DNA from: Virgibacillus halotolerans
GTDB taxonomy: Bacteria; Bacillota; Bacilli; Bacillales; Amphibacillaceae
Assembly: GCF_016908515.1 (NCBI RefSeq)
Contig: NZ_JAFBEA010000009.1
Coordinates: 62,001-126,000, forward strand
DNA: 64,000 bases
Reading direction: 5' to 3'
Part shown: positions 9,119 through 20,344 of the stretch, piece by piece
Numbering within the stretch: the stretch's first letter is position 1
Layout of the letters: every line of letters starts with the position of its first letter
The notes under the pieces: model-generated
Seen by the model: only the letters and a program-made list of their open reading frames with translations
Database searches by the model: none
Told to the model about the DNA's origin: nothing
Made by a program: the position numbers and the translations under genes

Positions 9119-9970
9119 GTGGAAATAAAGAAGATCATGGTCATTGGCGCTGGGCAAATGGGCGCCGGGATCGCGCAAGTCTGTGCACAGGCCGGGTATG
9201 ATGTCCTGTTAAACGATATGAATGAAAAAGCGCTGGATCAGGGAATGAAAAATATTGAGAAGCACTTAACACGAGCAGTCGATAAACAACGAATTTCCGA
9301 TCAAGATAAAGCAGAGACATTAGCTAGATTAACGGCCTCATCACAGCTTGAAGATGCAGAAGGAAGAGACTTTGTGATCGAAGCAGTAGTGGAAAATATG
9401 GATGTGAAGGCAAAGCTATTTCGTGACCTGGATACCATTGCGCCAAAGCATGCTATTTTGGCATCTAACACATCATCCCTTCCGATTACCGAAATCGCAG
9501 CGGTGACTGAGCGTCCGGACCAAGTGATTGGGATGCATTTTATGAATCCAGTACCGGTTATGAAGCTGGTGGAAATCATCCGGGGACTACAAACAAGTGA
9601 TGAAACGTATCAGCAAGTTGAGGCGCTCACAAACGAATTGAAAAAGGCGCCAGTCGAAGTTGCGGACTTCCCGGGATTTGCTGCCAACCGAATTTTAATG
9701 CCAATGATCAATGAAGCGATCTATACCGTTTACGAAGGTGTGGCATCACCAGAAGATATCGACACGGTGATGAAACTAGGAATGAATCATCCGATGGGGC
9801 CGCTGACACTAGCTGACTTTATTGGCCTGGATACTTGTTTATACATTATGGAAGTGCTTTACGAAGGATTCAGTGACAGCAAATACCGTCCATGTCCATT
9901 ACTACGCAAATATGTAAAGGCAGGCTGGTTAGGCAAAAAATCTGGCAGAGGCTTTTACCAGTACACGTAA
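9119..9970 (+). CDS. mmgB: 3-hydroxybutyryl-CoA dehydrogenase
   Basis: NAD(P)-dependent oxidation of 3-hydroxybutyryl-CoA to acetoacetyl-CoA, the step before the thiolase. The 283 aa have a Rossmann N-terminus with GAGQMGAGIAQ (residues 11-21), an ASNTSSLPITEIA segment and GMHFMNPVPVMKLVE, and a C-terminal helical domain ending KSGRGFYQY, all typical of the monofunctional HBD/MmgB family. The start is GTG 9119 with AAAGGGGG about 8 nt upstream, 38 bp after the thiolase. Confidence 0.9.
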   Translation: MEIKKIMVIGAGQMGAGIAQVCAQAGYDVLLNDMNEKALDQGMKNIEKHLTRAVDKQRISDQDKAETLARLTASSQLEDAEGRDFVIEAVVENMDVKAKLFRDLDTIAPKHAILASNTSSLPITEIAAVTERPDQVIGMHFMNPVPVMKLVEIIRGLQTSDETYQQVEALTNELKKAPVEVADFPGFAANRILMPMINEAIYTVYEGVASPEDIDTVMKLGMNHPMGPLTLADFIGLDTCLYIMEVLYEGFSDSKYRPCPLLRKYVKAGWLGKKSGRGFYQYT

Positions 9971-10005
9971 TTTACATCACGAGGAATGATACAGGGGGAA
10001 CAAGG

Positions 10006-11139
10006 ATGGACATACAATTTAGTGAGGAACAGGAAATGCTGCGTAAAATGGTCAGGGAGTTTGCGCAAAAGGAAATCGTCAAGGACATCGACCGGATGGA
10101 ACAGGAAGACCGTTTTCCGAAAGAAATCATTCGAAAAATGGGTGAACTGGGATTAATGGGCATTCCGATCCCTGAAGTCTACGGTGGAAGCGGCATGGAT
10201 TTTACGTCTTATATCAGTACGATCCACGAGTTGTCTAAGGTGAGTGCTACTATTGGCGTTATTTTATCTGTCCATACATCTGTTGGAACCAATCCGATTT
10301 TATATTTTGGTAATGAAGCACAAAAGAAACATTATTTACCTAAGCTTGCAGGTGGTGAATATTTAGGTGCCTTTGCAGTTACGGAGCCTGGCGCAGGGTC
10401 TGATGTGGGAAGCATGAAAACAACAGCGAAAAGAGATGGCGATCATTATGTTTTAAATGGTTCAAAGGTGTTTATCACCAATGGTGGTGAAGCCGATACC
10501 TATGTTACGTTTGCGCGTACTGGAGAGGGGAAGCGTGCTATTAGTGCTTTCATTGTGGAAAAGGATTCTCCAGGACTGATTATCGGGAAAAGGGAGAAGA
10601 AAATGGGCCTTCATGGTTCCAGTACGGTGCAGTTAACATTTGATCAATGTAAAATTCCAAAAGAACAGCTGCTTGGGGAAGAGGGGAACGGTTTTAAAAC
10701 GGCCATGGCTAACCTTAATGTCGGACGAATCGGCATCGCCGCCCAAGCGCTGGGTATTGCAGAAGCGGCGCTGGAATATGCCACGTTCTATGCGAAGGAA
10801 CGTGAACAATTTGGTAAATCGATCGCACATAATCAGGGTATCGCTTTTAAATTAGCAGATATGGCAACAGCGGTTGAATCTGCAAAACTATTAACCTATC
10901 ATGCGGCATCGCTTGTCCAGCGTAATGTTCCTTGTGGAAAAGAAGCATCCATGGCAAAAATGTTCGCCTCCAAAACTGCGGTAAATGCAGCAATCGAAGC
11001 GGTCCAGATTTACGGCGGCTATGGCTATACTGAAGATTATCCGGTTGAACGCTTGTTCCGTGATGCCAAGGTCACTGAAATTTATGAGGGAACGAATGAA
11101 ATACAACATATTGTAATCGCAAATAACTTACTTAAATAG
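10006..11139 (+). CDS. Acyl-CoA dehydrogenase (short-chain type, first of two)
   Basis: FAD enzyme making the 2-enoyl-CoA from a short- or branched-chain acyl-CoA, delivering electrons to ETF and so probably to FadF. The 377 aa begin [23 protein letters not shown] and substrate motifs are [16 protein letters not shown] and VFITNGG. The catalytic Glu is E361 in [12 protein letters not shown] 10006 follows GGGGGAACAAGG and gives the conserved N-terminus. An in-frame start at 9892 would overlap the previous gene and add 38 unrelated residues. It is a tandem paralogue of the next gene. Confidence 0.9.
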   Translation: MDIQFSEEQEMLRKMVREFAQKEIVKDIDRMEQEDRFPKEIIRKMGELGLMGIPIPEVYGGSGMDFTSYISTIHELSKVSATIGVILSVHTSVGTNPILYFGNEAQKKHYLPKLAGGEYLGAFAVTEPGAGSDVGSMKTTAKRDGDHYVLNGSKVFITNGGEADTYVTFARTGEGKRAISAFIVEKDSPGLIIGKREKKMGLHGSSTVQLTFDQCKIPKEQLLGEEGNGFKTAMANLNVGRIGIAAQALGIAEAALEYATFYAKEREQFGKSIAHNQGIAFKLADMATAVESAKLLTYHAASLVQRNVPCGKEASMAKMFASKTAVNAAIEAVQIYGGYGYTEDYPVERLFRDAKVTEIYEGTNEIQHIVIANNLLK

Positions 11140-11157
11140 CAAAAGGAGTTAATGATA

Positions 11158-12291
11158 ATGGACTTTCAATTAACAGACGAACAGGAAATGCTACGCAAAA
11201 TGGTTCGTGATTTTGCCAAAAAAGATGTTGAACCTACTGCAGCTGAACGGGATGAAGAAGAACGCTTTGACCGTGATATTTTCGACAAAATGGGTGAACT
11301 GGGTTTAACTGGAATCCCTTGGCCGGAGAAATACGGTGGTATTGGTGCGGATTACGTAAGCTATTGTATTGCGGTAGAAGAGCTCTCCCGCGTATGTGCC
11401 TCAACCGGAGTCACGTTATCGGCGCATCTTTCGCTGGCGAGCTGGCCGATTTACACATATGGCAATGAAGTACAAAAACAAACATTTTTAACCCGATTGG
11501 CGACAGGCGAAGCGTTAGGTGCCTATGCACTGTCAGAGCCTGGTGCGGGAAGTGACGTTGCATCGATGAAGACAACTGCTAAAGCAGACAGTGATCATTA
11601 TGTGTTGAATGGTAACAAGGTCTGGATTACGAATGGTGGTGTCGCAGATATTTATATCGTGTTTGCCAAGACAGATGTAGATGCGAAGCATAAAGGAATC
11701 AGTGCTTTCATCGTAGAAAAAGGTACAGCAGGATTCACATTCGGCAAAAAGGAAAAAAAACTGGGCATCCGCTCATCGCCAACAACTGAATTGATTTTTG
11801 AAAACTGTCGTATTCCAAAAGCAAACATGCTGGGGGCCGAAGGGGATGGCTTTAAAATTGCCATGTTCACACTTGATGGTGGTCGTAATGGCATTGCTGC
11901 GCAAGCATTAGGGATTGCCCAAGGTGCACTGGATGCTGCGGCAGGCTATGCCAAGGAACGTGAACAATTCGGAAAGCCGATTGCGCACAACCAAGGCATT
12001 TCATTCAAACTGGCAGATATGGCCACCGATGTCGAAGCAGCTCGCCTACTAACCTATCAGGCGGCATGGCTAGAATCAAAAGGCCTGCCATATGAAAAGC
12101 AATCTGCCATGTCTAAACTTTTCGCCGGTGATGCCGCCATGCGAACCACAGTAGAAGCCGTGCAAGTATTTGGCGGCTACGGTTACACGAAAGACTACCC
12201 AGTAGAACGCTACATGCGCGATGCCAAAATTACGCAAATTTACGAGGGAACCAATGAGATTCAGCGACTGGTTATCGGAAGAATGCTAACC
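11158..12291 (+). CDS. Acyl-CoA dehydrogenase (AcdA/MmgC-like, second of two)
   Basis: A second FAD acyl-CoA dehydrogenase of 379 codons including stop, tandem to the first, with closely similar termini ([20 protein letters not shown] at the start, [17 protein letters not shown] at the end) but a different middle. The catalytic Glu is E363. The stop is TAA at 12295-12297 in this frame, so the coding region including stop extends to 12297. AAAGGAG sits 8 nt before ATG 11158 and only 2 nt before ATG 11152, so 11158 is preferred. This is the positional counterpart of B. subtilis acdA. The two copies probably differ in acyl chain preference (butyryl versus isobutyryl or 2-methylbutyryl). Confidence 0.88.
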
Positions 12292-12386
12292 CAGTAAAAA
12301 TAGCTGAAGTTGAGCGTGGTAGGTGTAAAGTTGATCGCAACACAACTAACCATCACCGATAGTGAAAAAGAAAGGAGGCAGATACA

Positions 12387-13028
12387 ATGAGCCAAGACCA
12401 GATCCTATCCTCCATCAAAGACCAGGAACTGGTAGAAAAACGGCGGAATCAAATGATCCAGGGCGCGATCATCCTATTCAAGGAAAAGGGATTTCATCGT
12501 ACAACGACGAGAGAAATCGCAAAAGAAGCAGGATTCAGCATTGGTACGCTCTATGAATATATTCGGACGAAAGAAGATGTGCTATTTCTTGTTTGCGATT
12601 CCATTTATGAACAAGTTCGCGAACGCTTAGAATTAGCAATAGACATGGAAAAGCCATCGATAGAAAATCTGGTTACCGTCATTAAGTCATATTTTTACCT
12701 GATGAACGATATGCAGGAAGAAATACTGATCATGTACCAGGAAGTTAAATCATTGAAAAAAGATTCAAAGGAATATGTACTGCAAAAGGAACGGGATATG
12801 GTTGGTATGCTTGAACGAGTCATTGTGGCATGCCTTCCGAACAATCTGGATGTATCCAAACAAGATGCTGTCCTTTTGGCGAATAATATTTTTATCCAAG
12901 GTCAAATGTGGGGCTTTAGAAGATGGGTACTGCAAAAGCAATTTACATTAGATGGCTATATAGATCGACAAATTCACTTTTTATTACAAATGATAGCTGC
13001 GGAAACCGAAGCAGATAAAGCGGAATAA
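12387..13028 (+). CDS. TetR family transcriptional regulator of the acyl-CoA cluster
   Basis: A 213-aa TetR/AcrR-type repressor. The N-terminal helix-turn-helix is clear (FHRTTTREIAKEAGFSIGTL, about residues 33-52) followed by YEYIRTKEDVLF. The C-terminal ligand domain is divergent and not assignable. AAAGGAGG lies 10 nt before ATG 12387. It sits inside the operon between the acyl-CoA dehydrogenase and icmF, so an acyl-CoA-responsive role is likely. Whether it, or a separate FadR elsewhere, binds the palindrome before fadF is open. A self-contained promoter in the 90-bp gap upstream is not evident. Confidence 0.85.
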   Translation: MSQDQILSSIKDQELVEKRRNQMIQGAIILFKEKGFHRTTTREIAKEAGFSIGTLYEYIRTKEDVLFLVCDSIYEQVRERLELAIDMEKPSIENLVTVIKSYFYLMNDMQEEILIMYQEVKSLKKDSKEYVLQKERDMVGMLERVIVACLPNNLDVSKQDAVLLANNIFIQGQMWGFRRWVLQKQFTLDGYIDRQIHFLLQMIAAETEADKAE

Positions 13029-13064
13029 ATATTATCAGTTTCATACGAAAAGGAGGATTTCTTC

Positions 13065-16000
13065 ATGGCGGAAGTAGAGATTTACAAACCGGAACATCCT
13101 GTACGATTTGTAACCGCTTCAAGTTTATTTGATGGGCATGATGTATCCGTTAATATTATGCGGCGGATTATGCAGGCAAGCGGAGCAGAAGTCATTCACC
13201 TTGGGCATAATCGGTCTGTTGAGGATGTCGTGCATGCCGCGATCCAGGAGGACGTTCAAGCGATTGCGATTTCATCCTATCAGGGCGGCCATATGGAGTA
13301 TTTTAAATATATGCATGATTTATTGAAGGAATTAAATGCTGATCATATAAAGATATATGGCGGTGGCGGCGGTACGATTATCCCGCGCGAGGTCAAAGAA
13401 TTGCATGATTACGGCGTGTCCTGGATATTCACCCCGGAGGATGGCCGGGGACTGGGGCTGCAGGGAATGATCAATCGGATGCTGGAAGAGAGCGATTTTA
13501 TCCCGCCAATTGAGCTGGAAAAGGATCTGAAGCAATTGGCAAAAGGAAACCGGCAAGCAATGGCGCGTTTTATCAGCTATATGGAAAATGATGCAGCGGA
13601 TCCGGATGAGAAGAAAAAGATACCCAGCGCCTTACGTAAAAAGGGAGATAACAAAATCCCTGTCCTCGGCATGACTGGAACAGGTGGCGCAGGTAAAAGT
13701 TCGCTGACCGATGAATTAATCCGCCGTTTTATCCACGAAATCCCCAACAAAAAAATTGCTATCATTTCGATTGACCCAACGAAGCGGAAAACAGGCGGGG
13801 CATTGCTTGGAGACCGGATTCGGATGAACGCTATTTTTACGGACCGCGTTTATATGCGTTCTTTGGCAACACGAGATTCCCGCAGTGAACTAACGGCCGC
13901 GATTGAGGAAGTAATCGACGTCGTCCGTGCATCGGGTTACGATTTCATTATTATTGAAACAAGTGGTATTGGGCAAGGGGATGCCGCAATCACAGATATT
14001 ACCGATCTATCAATGTACGTGATGACGGCCGAATTCGGGGCACCAACACAGCTGGAAAAAATAGATATGATTGACTATGCTGATTTCATCGTCATCAATA
14101 AATTTGAACAAAAGGGTTCAGAAGATGCTTTGAATCAGGTGCGCAAGCAATATGAGCGCAGTCATATGCTATTTCATCAGGAAAAGGATAATTTCCCTGT
14201 CTTCGGGACCATCGCAAGTCAGTTTAATGATGCAGGTACGAATGCGTTATTTGCATCGATTATTGATACATTAAATGAAAAATACGGGTGGGATAGCCAG
14301 ATTGATTTTGCCCGAAATACGATTGCGCAGAAACAAAATAGGATTATTACCAATGAACGCCGCCATTATTTACGTGAGATTGCCAACCATGTGCGTAACT
14401 ATCATCAAGCCATTGAAAAGCAAAGCCAAACTGCAAGGAAACTGTATCAGCTTGAAGGGACAAAAGAAATCCTGGAAGATACAGATGTTGTAAAAAAACT
14501 GGATCAAAAAATTAATCAGTACCAGGATGAACTCGATCCGAAAGCAAAGCAACTGCTTGATGCCTGGGATGAAACAAGGGATAACTATAGCCAGGACACA
14601 ATGACCTTCTCTGTTCGCGATAAGGAAATTAATATGGATATTTCCACACAATCTTTATCAGGCACCAGGATTCCGAAAGTAGCCTTTCCTAAATACCAGG
14701 ATTGGGGAGAACGATTAACGTGGCTTTTAAAAGAAAATGTACCTGGTGCATTTCCATTTACTGCCGGGGTATTTCCTTTTAAACGAAAAGGCGAGGATCC
14801 GACACGTCAATTTGCAGGCGAAGGAACTCCAGAGCGAACCAATCGGCGCTTTCACTACTTATCGAAAGACGATGATGCGAAACGACTTTCCACTGCATTT
14901 GACTCGGTGACATTGTACGGGGAAGACCCTGCCGAACGGCCAGATATTTACGGAAAGGTTGGGGAAAGTGGTGTAAACATTTGTACACTGGAAGATATGA
15001 AAAAGTTGTATGCGGGTTTTGATTTAACCAATCCATTAACATCGGTATCGATGACAATCAATGGACCGGCACCGATTATTCTCGCCATGTTTTTTAATAC
15101 CGCTATTGACCAGCAAATCACGAAATTTAAAGAAGAAAATAATCGTGAACCAAGTCCGACAGAACACGATCAAATAAAACAGGAAACAATCGCAGTTGTT
15201 CGTGGTACTGTTCAGGCAGATATTTTAAAAGAGGATCAGGGGCAAAACACTTGTATTTTCTCGACCGAATTTGCATTACGAATGATGGGGGATATTCAAC
15301 AGTATTTTATCGATAATAAAGTGCGAAATTATTATTCGGTTTCCATTTCCGGTTATCATATTGCAGAGTCTGGCGCGAACCCGATCACACAGCTTGCCTT
15401 CACATTGGCCAATGGCTTCACCTATGTTGAATATTATTTAAGTCGGGGAATGGATATTAATCAATTTGCGCGCAATTTGTCTTTCTTTTTCTCGAATGGA
15501 TTAGACCCTGAATATACGGTAATTGGTCGCGTTGCACGCAGAATCTGGGCGATTACGATGCGGGATAAGTACGGTGCAAATGAGCGCAGCCAAAAATTGA
15601 AATACCATGTACAGACGTCAGGACGTTCTCTGCACGCACAGGAAATTAATTTTAATGACATTCGTACGACATTACAAGCGCTACTGGCGATTCAGGATAA
15701 CACCAACTCATTGCACACGAACGCCTATGATGAAGCCATTACGACGCCAACAGAAGAATCTGTCAGACGGGCCATGGCCATTCAAATGATCATTAACAAG
15801 GAATTCGGTCTAACCAAAAATGAAAATTCCTTGCAAGGATCTTTCATTGTGGATGAATTAACGGATTTGGTGGAAGAAGCAGTACTCGCGGAGTTTGAAA
15901 ATATGAATGATCGCGGCGGTGTGTTGGGGGCAATGGAACGACAATATCAACGTGGTAAAATTCAAGAGGAGTCCCTTTATTATGAAGGGAAGAAACATTC

Positions 16001-16307
16001 CGGTGACTTACCGATCGTTGGTGTGAATACGTATCTCAATCCTAATCCACCAACTGAAGAACAGGTCGATTCCATGGAGTTGGCACGCGCCACAACCGAG
16101 GAAAAGGAACATCAAATTACAGAACTAAGGAGATTTCAAGATGCCAATCGTACACATGTGGAAACAGCATTGGCACAACTGAAAAAAGTAGCAGCATCTG
16201 GTGGAAACATTTTCGAAGAACTAATGGAAACGGTAAAAGTGGCTAGCCTTGGTCAAATTACAAACGCACTCTACGAAGTAGGTGGGCAATACAGAAGAAA
16301 TATGTAA
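13065..16307 (+). CDS. icmF: Fused isobutyryl-CoA mutase IcmF (B12 domain, G-protein chaperone, mutase)
   Basis: A coenzyme B12 enzyme that interconverts isobutyryl-CoA and n-butyryl-CoA (and, in known IcmFs, isovaleryl-CoA and pivalyl-CoA). The 1080 aa show the IcmF order: cobalamin-binding domain (about 12-145, with D23-G-H25 and [20 protein letters not shown]), a MeaB-like GTPase (about 190-420) with GTGGAGKSS (Lys211), ETSGIGQGD and NKFE (345-348), a linker, and the large TIM-barrel mutase domain (about 560-1080). ATG 13065 follows AAAGGAGG. With the upstream genes it can feed valine-derived isobutyryl-CoA into the butyryl-CoA route. A terminator follows. Confidence 0.95.
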   Translation: MAEVEIYKPEHPVRFVTASSLFDGHDVSVNIMRRIMQASGAEVIHLGHNRSVEDVVHAAIQEDVQAIAISSYQGGHMEYFKYMHDLLKELNADHIKIYGGGGGTIIPREVKELHDYGVSWIFTPEDGRGLGLQGMINRMLEESDFIPPIELEKDLKQLAKGNRQAMARFISYMENDAADPDEKKKIPSALRKKGDNKIPVLGMTGTGGAGKSSLTDELIRRFIHEIPNKKIAIISIDPTKRKTGGALLGDRIRMNAIFTDRVYMRSLATRDSRSELTAAIEEVIDVVRASGYDFIIIETSGIGQGDAAITDITDLSMYVMTAEFGAPTQLEKIDMIDYADFIVINKFEQKGSEDALNQVRKQYERSHMLFHQEKDNFPVFGTIASQFNDAGTNALFASIIDTLNEKYGWDSQIDFARNTIAQKQNRIITNERRHYLREIANHVRNYHQAIEKQSQTARKLYQLEGTKEILEDTDVVKKLDQKINQYQDELDPKAKQLLDAWDETRDNYSQDTMTFSVRDKEINMDISTQSLSGTRIPKVAFPKYQDWGERLTWLLKENVPGAFPFTAGVFPFKRKGEDPTRQFAGEGTPERTNRRFHYLSKDDDAKRLSTAFDSVTLYGEDPAERPDIYGKVGESGVNICTLEDMKKLYAGFDLTNPLTSVSMTINGPAPIILAMFFNTAIDQQITKFKEENNREPSPTEHDQIKQETIAVVRGTVQADILKEDQGQNTCIFSTEFALRMMGDIQQYFIDNKVRNYYSVSISGYHIAESGANPITQLAFTLANGFTYVEYYLSRGMDINQFARNLSFFFSNGLDPEYTVIGRVARRIWAITMRDKYGANERSQKLKYHVQTSGRSLHAQEINFNDIRTTLQALLAIQDNTNSLHTNAYDEAITTPTEESVRRAMAIQMIINKEFGLTKNENSLQGSFIVDELTDLVEEAVLAEFENMNDRGGVLGAMERQYQRGKIQEESLYYEGKKHSGDLPIVGVNTYLNPNPPTEEQVDSMELARATTEEKEHQITELRRFQDANRTHVETALAQLKKVAASGGNIFEELMETVKVASLGQITNALYEVGGQYRRNM

Positions 16308-16326
16308 AAAACAGCATAAATAAAAG

Positions 16327-16364
16327 AAAAGTTGAGGAGACATAAGTGTTTGCTCAACTTTTTA
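16327..16364 (+). terminator. Rho-independent terminator after icmF
   Basis: AAAGTTGAG pairs with CTCAACTTT across a 16-nt loop, followed by TTTTTATTG. It closes the catabolic operon and separates it from rpoE, which in B. subtilis belongs to the fadF-acdA-rpoE unit. Confidence 0.8.
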
Positions 16365-16477
16365 TTGTTTATTTCTGGCATATTCACCTTTCAATTGTGT
16401 ATAATGTAAGTTATGATTAATTTTACTTATAAACATAAACAAGTGATTAAACTTTAAAATAAAGGGAGTGCATAACT

Positions 16478-16795
16478 GTGAGTTTAAAAAAGGTTAGTGC
16501 AGAAGAAGCAAAAGTGACACCGATGATTGATTTGGCACATATTTACTTAATAGATAAGAAAAAACCAGTTAAATTTTCAGATGTCTATGATAAAATTGCA
16601 GTACTCAAAGCATATACAGATGAAGAAAAAGCAGCGTATATCTCACAATTTTATACGGATTTAAGTGTCGATGGGCGTTTCCTGGCGATGGGACAAAACA
16701 AGTGGGCATTGAGACGCTGGTATCCGGTTGACGAAGCGGATGAAGAAGTAACCGTCACACCGAAGAAAAAGAAAAAGGCAGCAGCAAAAAAATAA
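16478..16795 (+). CDS. rpoE: RNA polymerase delta subunit, N-terminal domain only (no acidic tail)
   Basis: Delta of Gram-positive RNA polymerase speeds recycling by displacing RNA and DNA from the enzyme. The 105 aa carry the HARE-like N-terminal domain (FSDVYDKIAVLK, YISQFYTDLSVDGRFLA, WALRRWYPVDEADEE) and then stop after a lysine-rich run (KKKKKAAAKK). B. subtilis RpoE is about 173 aa, the extra part being a long Asp/Glu tail. No acidic codon run follows the stop in any frame (16796-16860), so this is not a simple frameshift. GTG 16478 follows AAAGGGAG. TATAAT at 16400-16405 may be its -10. Confidence 0.88.
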   Translation: MSLKKVSAEEAKVTPMIDLAHIYLIDKKKPVKFSDVYDKIAVLKAYTDEEKAAYISQFYTDLSVDGRFLAMGQNKWALRRWYPVDEADEEVTVTPKKKKKAAAKK

Positions 16796-16830
16796 TCAAA
16801 TAGGCTAATGAAAAAAGTTTAATAGGGTGC

Positions 16831-16870
16831 TTGACTTTTTTTAGCCATATGAGTACAATTTTTATTGGGC
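16831..16870 (+). promoter_or_regulatory. pyrG promoter with slippage-prone GGGC start
   Basis: TTGACT (16831-16836), a 17-bp spacer, TACAAT (16854-16859) and a transcription start at GGGCTC (16867-16872), 7 nt beyond the -10. In B. subtilis pyrG the same GGGC start allows extra G residues to be added when CTP is low. The bases match that arrangement here. Confidence 0.8.
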
Positions 16871-16888
16871 TCTTTAAATTCAATTACC

Positions 16889-16927
16889 AAAGCGTTTCCC
16901 CAGAAAGTGGGGAGGCGCTTTTATTAT
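16889..16927 (+). terminator. pyrG leader attenuator terminator
   Basis: AAAGCGTTTCCCC (16889-16901) pairs with GGGGAGGCGCTTT (16909-16921) over a 7-nt loop and is followed by a T-rich run. The CCCC in the left arm could pair with a 5' poly-G produced by slippage at the GGGC start, preventing the terminator. This is the known CTP-sensing attenuation scheme of B. subtilis pyrG. Confidence 0.82.
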
Positions 16928-16982
16928 TTACACGGGTAGGAAAGAATAAATCTTAAAGCATATAGCGAAGGAAGAGGGATAA

Positions 16983-18590
<1,608 letters not shown>

Positions 18591-18601
18591 AATATGATTT
18601 A

Positions 18602-18644
18602 AAAAGAGCCCCGAATAGACGACTAATCCTATTCGGGGCTCTTT
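18602..18644. terminator. Strong terminator after pyrG
   Basis: AAAAGAGCCCCGAATAG and CTATTCGGGGCTCTTTT form a 17-bp perfect stem with a 9-nt loop. It is flanked by A-run and T-run, so it can work in both directions. Confidence 0.9.
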
Positions 18645-18758
18645 TATGACGCAAAGGACGTGCAAATGCAGTCGTTGTCACAATCGTTATGAATGAGGTC
18701 CCTTTCGTTACTTTCGTCTCGTGAATATAAAAAATATTGGGATAGACTGGTAAAACTT

Positions 18759-18787
18759 GCAGGAAAAAGCGGATGCCGTATAGAAAT
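18759..18787 (+). promoter_or_regulatory. Candidate sigma-H promoter of spo0F
   Basis: GCAGGAAAA (18759-18767) fits the sigma-H -35 RNAGGAWWW fully. After 12 nt, ATAGAAAT (18780-18787) fits the -10 RNNGAATWW with one mismatch. B. subtilis spo0F is known to have a sigma-H promoter. A Spo0A box was not convincing here (TTCGTCT near 18713 has one mismatch). Confidence 0.6.
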
Positions 18788-18838
18788 AAATATATAGCGA
18801 AAGAGATTACGGAAAAGAGAAAAGAGGGGGAAAATATA

Positions 18839-19207
18839 ATGGTAAAGGAGATATTGATCGTTGACGACCAACTAGGCATACGTACATTGCTATCTGATAT
18901 TTTAACAAATGAAGGGTATGGGGTATCGACAGCCGGGACGGGGAAAGAGGCATTGGATAAAGCATTAGCAAATTACTATGATTTAATTATTTTGGATTAT
19001 AAGCTTCCATTTTTTAACGGTGTAGAGGTTTTACAACAATTACAGCAGAATCAAATAGAAATTCCGGCAATATTGATCAGTGGCTTAATTAATGATGAAG
19101 TAAAAAAAACAAGTGCTGGCTTGATCCAAAAGGTGATGGCAAAGCCTTTCAATGTTAAGGATATACAGCAATCTGTAAAATTAATTTTAGCAGATAGGGA
19201 AGTATAA
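18839..19207 (+). CDS. spo0F: Sporulation phosphorelay response regulator Spo0F
   Basis: A single-domain receiver that takes phosphate from sporulation kinases and passes it to Spo0B. The 122 aa have the acidic pair D9-D10 (LIVDDQLGIRTLLSD), phosphoacceptor D53 (LIILDYKLPFFNG), Ser81 at the usual Thr/Ser position and K102 in MAKPF. No output domain is present. The start ATG 18839 follows AGAGGGGG. An upstream in-frame ATG (18773) lies inside the sigma-H promoter candidate. Compared with B. subtilis Spo0F the middle is unusually divergent (LISGLINDEVKKTSAGLIQK in place of MTAYGE and following). Position between pyrG and fbaA supports the name. Confidence 0.8.
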   Translation: MVKEILIVDDQLGIRTLLSDILTNEGYGVSTAGTGKEALDKALANYYDLIILDYKLPFFNGVEVLQQLQQNQIEIPAILISGLINDEVKKTSAGLIQKVMAKPFNVKDIQQSVKLILADREV

Positions 19208-19409
19208 AAGCTTTCCTCCTGCATAAGTGTAGGCTATGATATTCGCCATTAAATGCTTGGTGGATGCCAAGTTTTCTATGGCTGTGCTAAGGGAAAACGA
19301 ATAATCATTATTTTTAAATGTTGCGCCAGCAAGCTCTAGTTGGTATCCTTATATAGGAACTAAAATTAATTAGGATAGATGAAGAACTCATCTAAGAGGG
19401 GGATATCAC

Positions 19410-20267
19410 ATGGCATTAGAATCGATGAAGGACATGCTTGAAAAAGGTAAAGCAAATGGATATGCTGTTGGACAATTTAATATCAACAATATGGAGTATA
19501 TCCAGGCTATTCTCCAAGCAGCAGAAGAAGAGAAGTCACCAGTGATTTTAGGTGTATCTGAAGGCGCTGCGAGATACATGGATGGATTTAAAGTAGTTGT
19601 TAAACTGGTTGAATCATTTATGGAGGCATATGGTACAACAGTGCCGGTTGCGATTCATTTGGATCATGGGTCAAGCTTTGAAAAATGTGCAGAAGCGATT
19701 CATGCTGGATTTACATCTGTGATGATCGACGCCTCTACTAAGCCACTAGAAGAAAATATTGCAACAACGGAAAAAGTTGTTGAATTGGCACATCTCCATG
19801 GGGTTTCTGTTGAAGCAGAACTAGGAACAGTTGGTGGACAAGAAGATGATGTCATTGCAGATGGCGTTATTTATGCGGATCCCGCAGAATGTAAAAAACT
19901 TGTCACAGCAACAGGCATTGACTGTTTAGCTCCAGCACTTGGCTCTGTTCATGGTCCATATAAAGGTGAACCGAACCTAGGCTTTGCTGAAATGGAAGAA
20001 ATCTCTAAAACAATCGACCTTCCTTTAGTACTTCATGGTGGAACTGGAATTCCAACTAAAGATATCCAACGCTCAATTTCATTAGGTACTGCAAAAATTA
20101 ATGTGAATACAGAAAACCAAATGGAACAGGCAAAAGTGATTCGTCAAGTACTAGCGGATCAACCTGAACAATATGATCCAAGGAAATATATGGGACCAGG
20201 TCGTGACGCGATTAAAGAAACCGTTATCGGTAAAATGCGCGAATTTGGTTCATCTCAAAAAGCATAA
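19410..20267 (+). CDS. fbaA: Class II fructose-1,6-bisphosphate aldolase
   Basis: Zinc-dependent cleavage of fructose 1,6-bisphosphate to dihydroxyacetone phosphate and glyceraldehyde 3-phosphate in glycolysis and its reverse. The 285 aa show [11 protein letters not shown] near the N-terminus, the metal and catalytic motif HLDHGSS (H83, D85, H86), [14 protein letters not shown], and GGTGIP plus KINVNTENQ for the phosphate site. ATG 19410 follows AAGAGGGGG. A small hairpin (AGATGA/TCATCT, 19377-19393) abuts the ribosome-binding site. The 202-bp gap before it has no gene; a weak stem (CTTGG/CCAAG) at 19256-19271 may terminate spo0F. Confidence 0.95.
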   Translation: MALESMKDMLEKGKANGYAVGQFNINNMEYIQAILQAAEEEKSPVILGVSEGAARYMDGFKVVVKLVESFMEAYGTTVPVAIHLDHGSSFEKCAEAIHAGFTSVMIDASTKPLEENIATTEKVVELAHLHGVSVEAELGTVGGQEDDVIADGVIYADPAECKKLVTATGIDCLAPALGSVHGPYKGEPNLGFAEMEEISKTIDLPLVLHGGTGIPTKDIQRSISLGTAKINVNTENQMEQAKVIRQVLADQPEQYDPRKYMGPGRDAIKETVIGKMREFGSSQKA

Positions 20268-20344
20268 GTAAATGAAGGGTGCACTTACACTGGTATGGAG
20301 GGTTAACTTTTTATATTAGTGTAAAAAAAGGAGGGGGAAATAAG

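Noticed and set aside
9892-10005. N-terminal extension of the first acyl-CoA dehydrogenase
   Set aside because: It overlaps the end of the 3-hydroxybutyryl-CoA dehydrogenase gene, and the family N-terminus begins at ATG 10006 with its own ribosome-binding site.
16796-16866. A frameshifted acidic tail of RpoE
   Set aside because: No frame after the stop encodes Asp/Glu-rich sequence; the region is the pyrG promoter.
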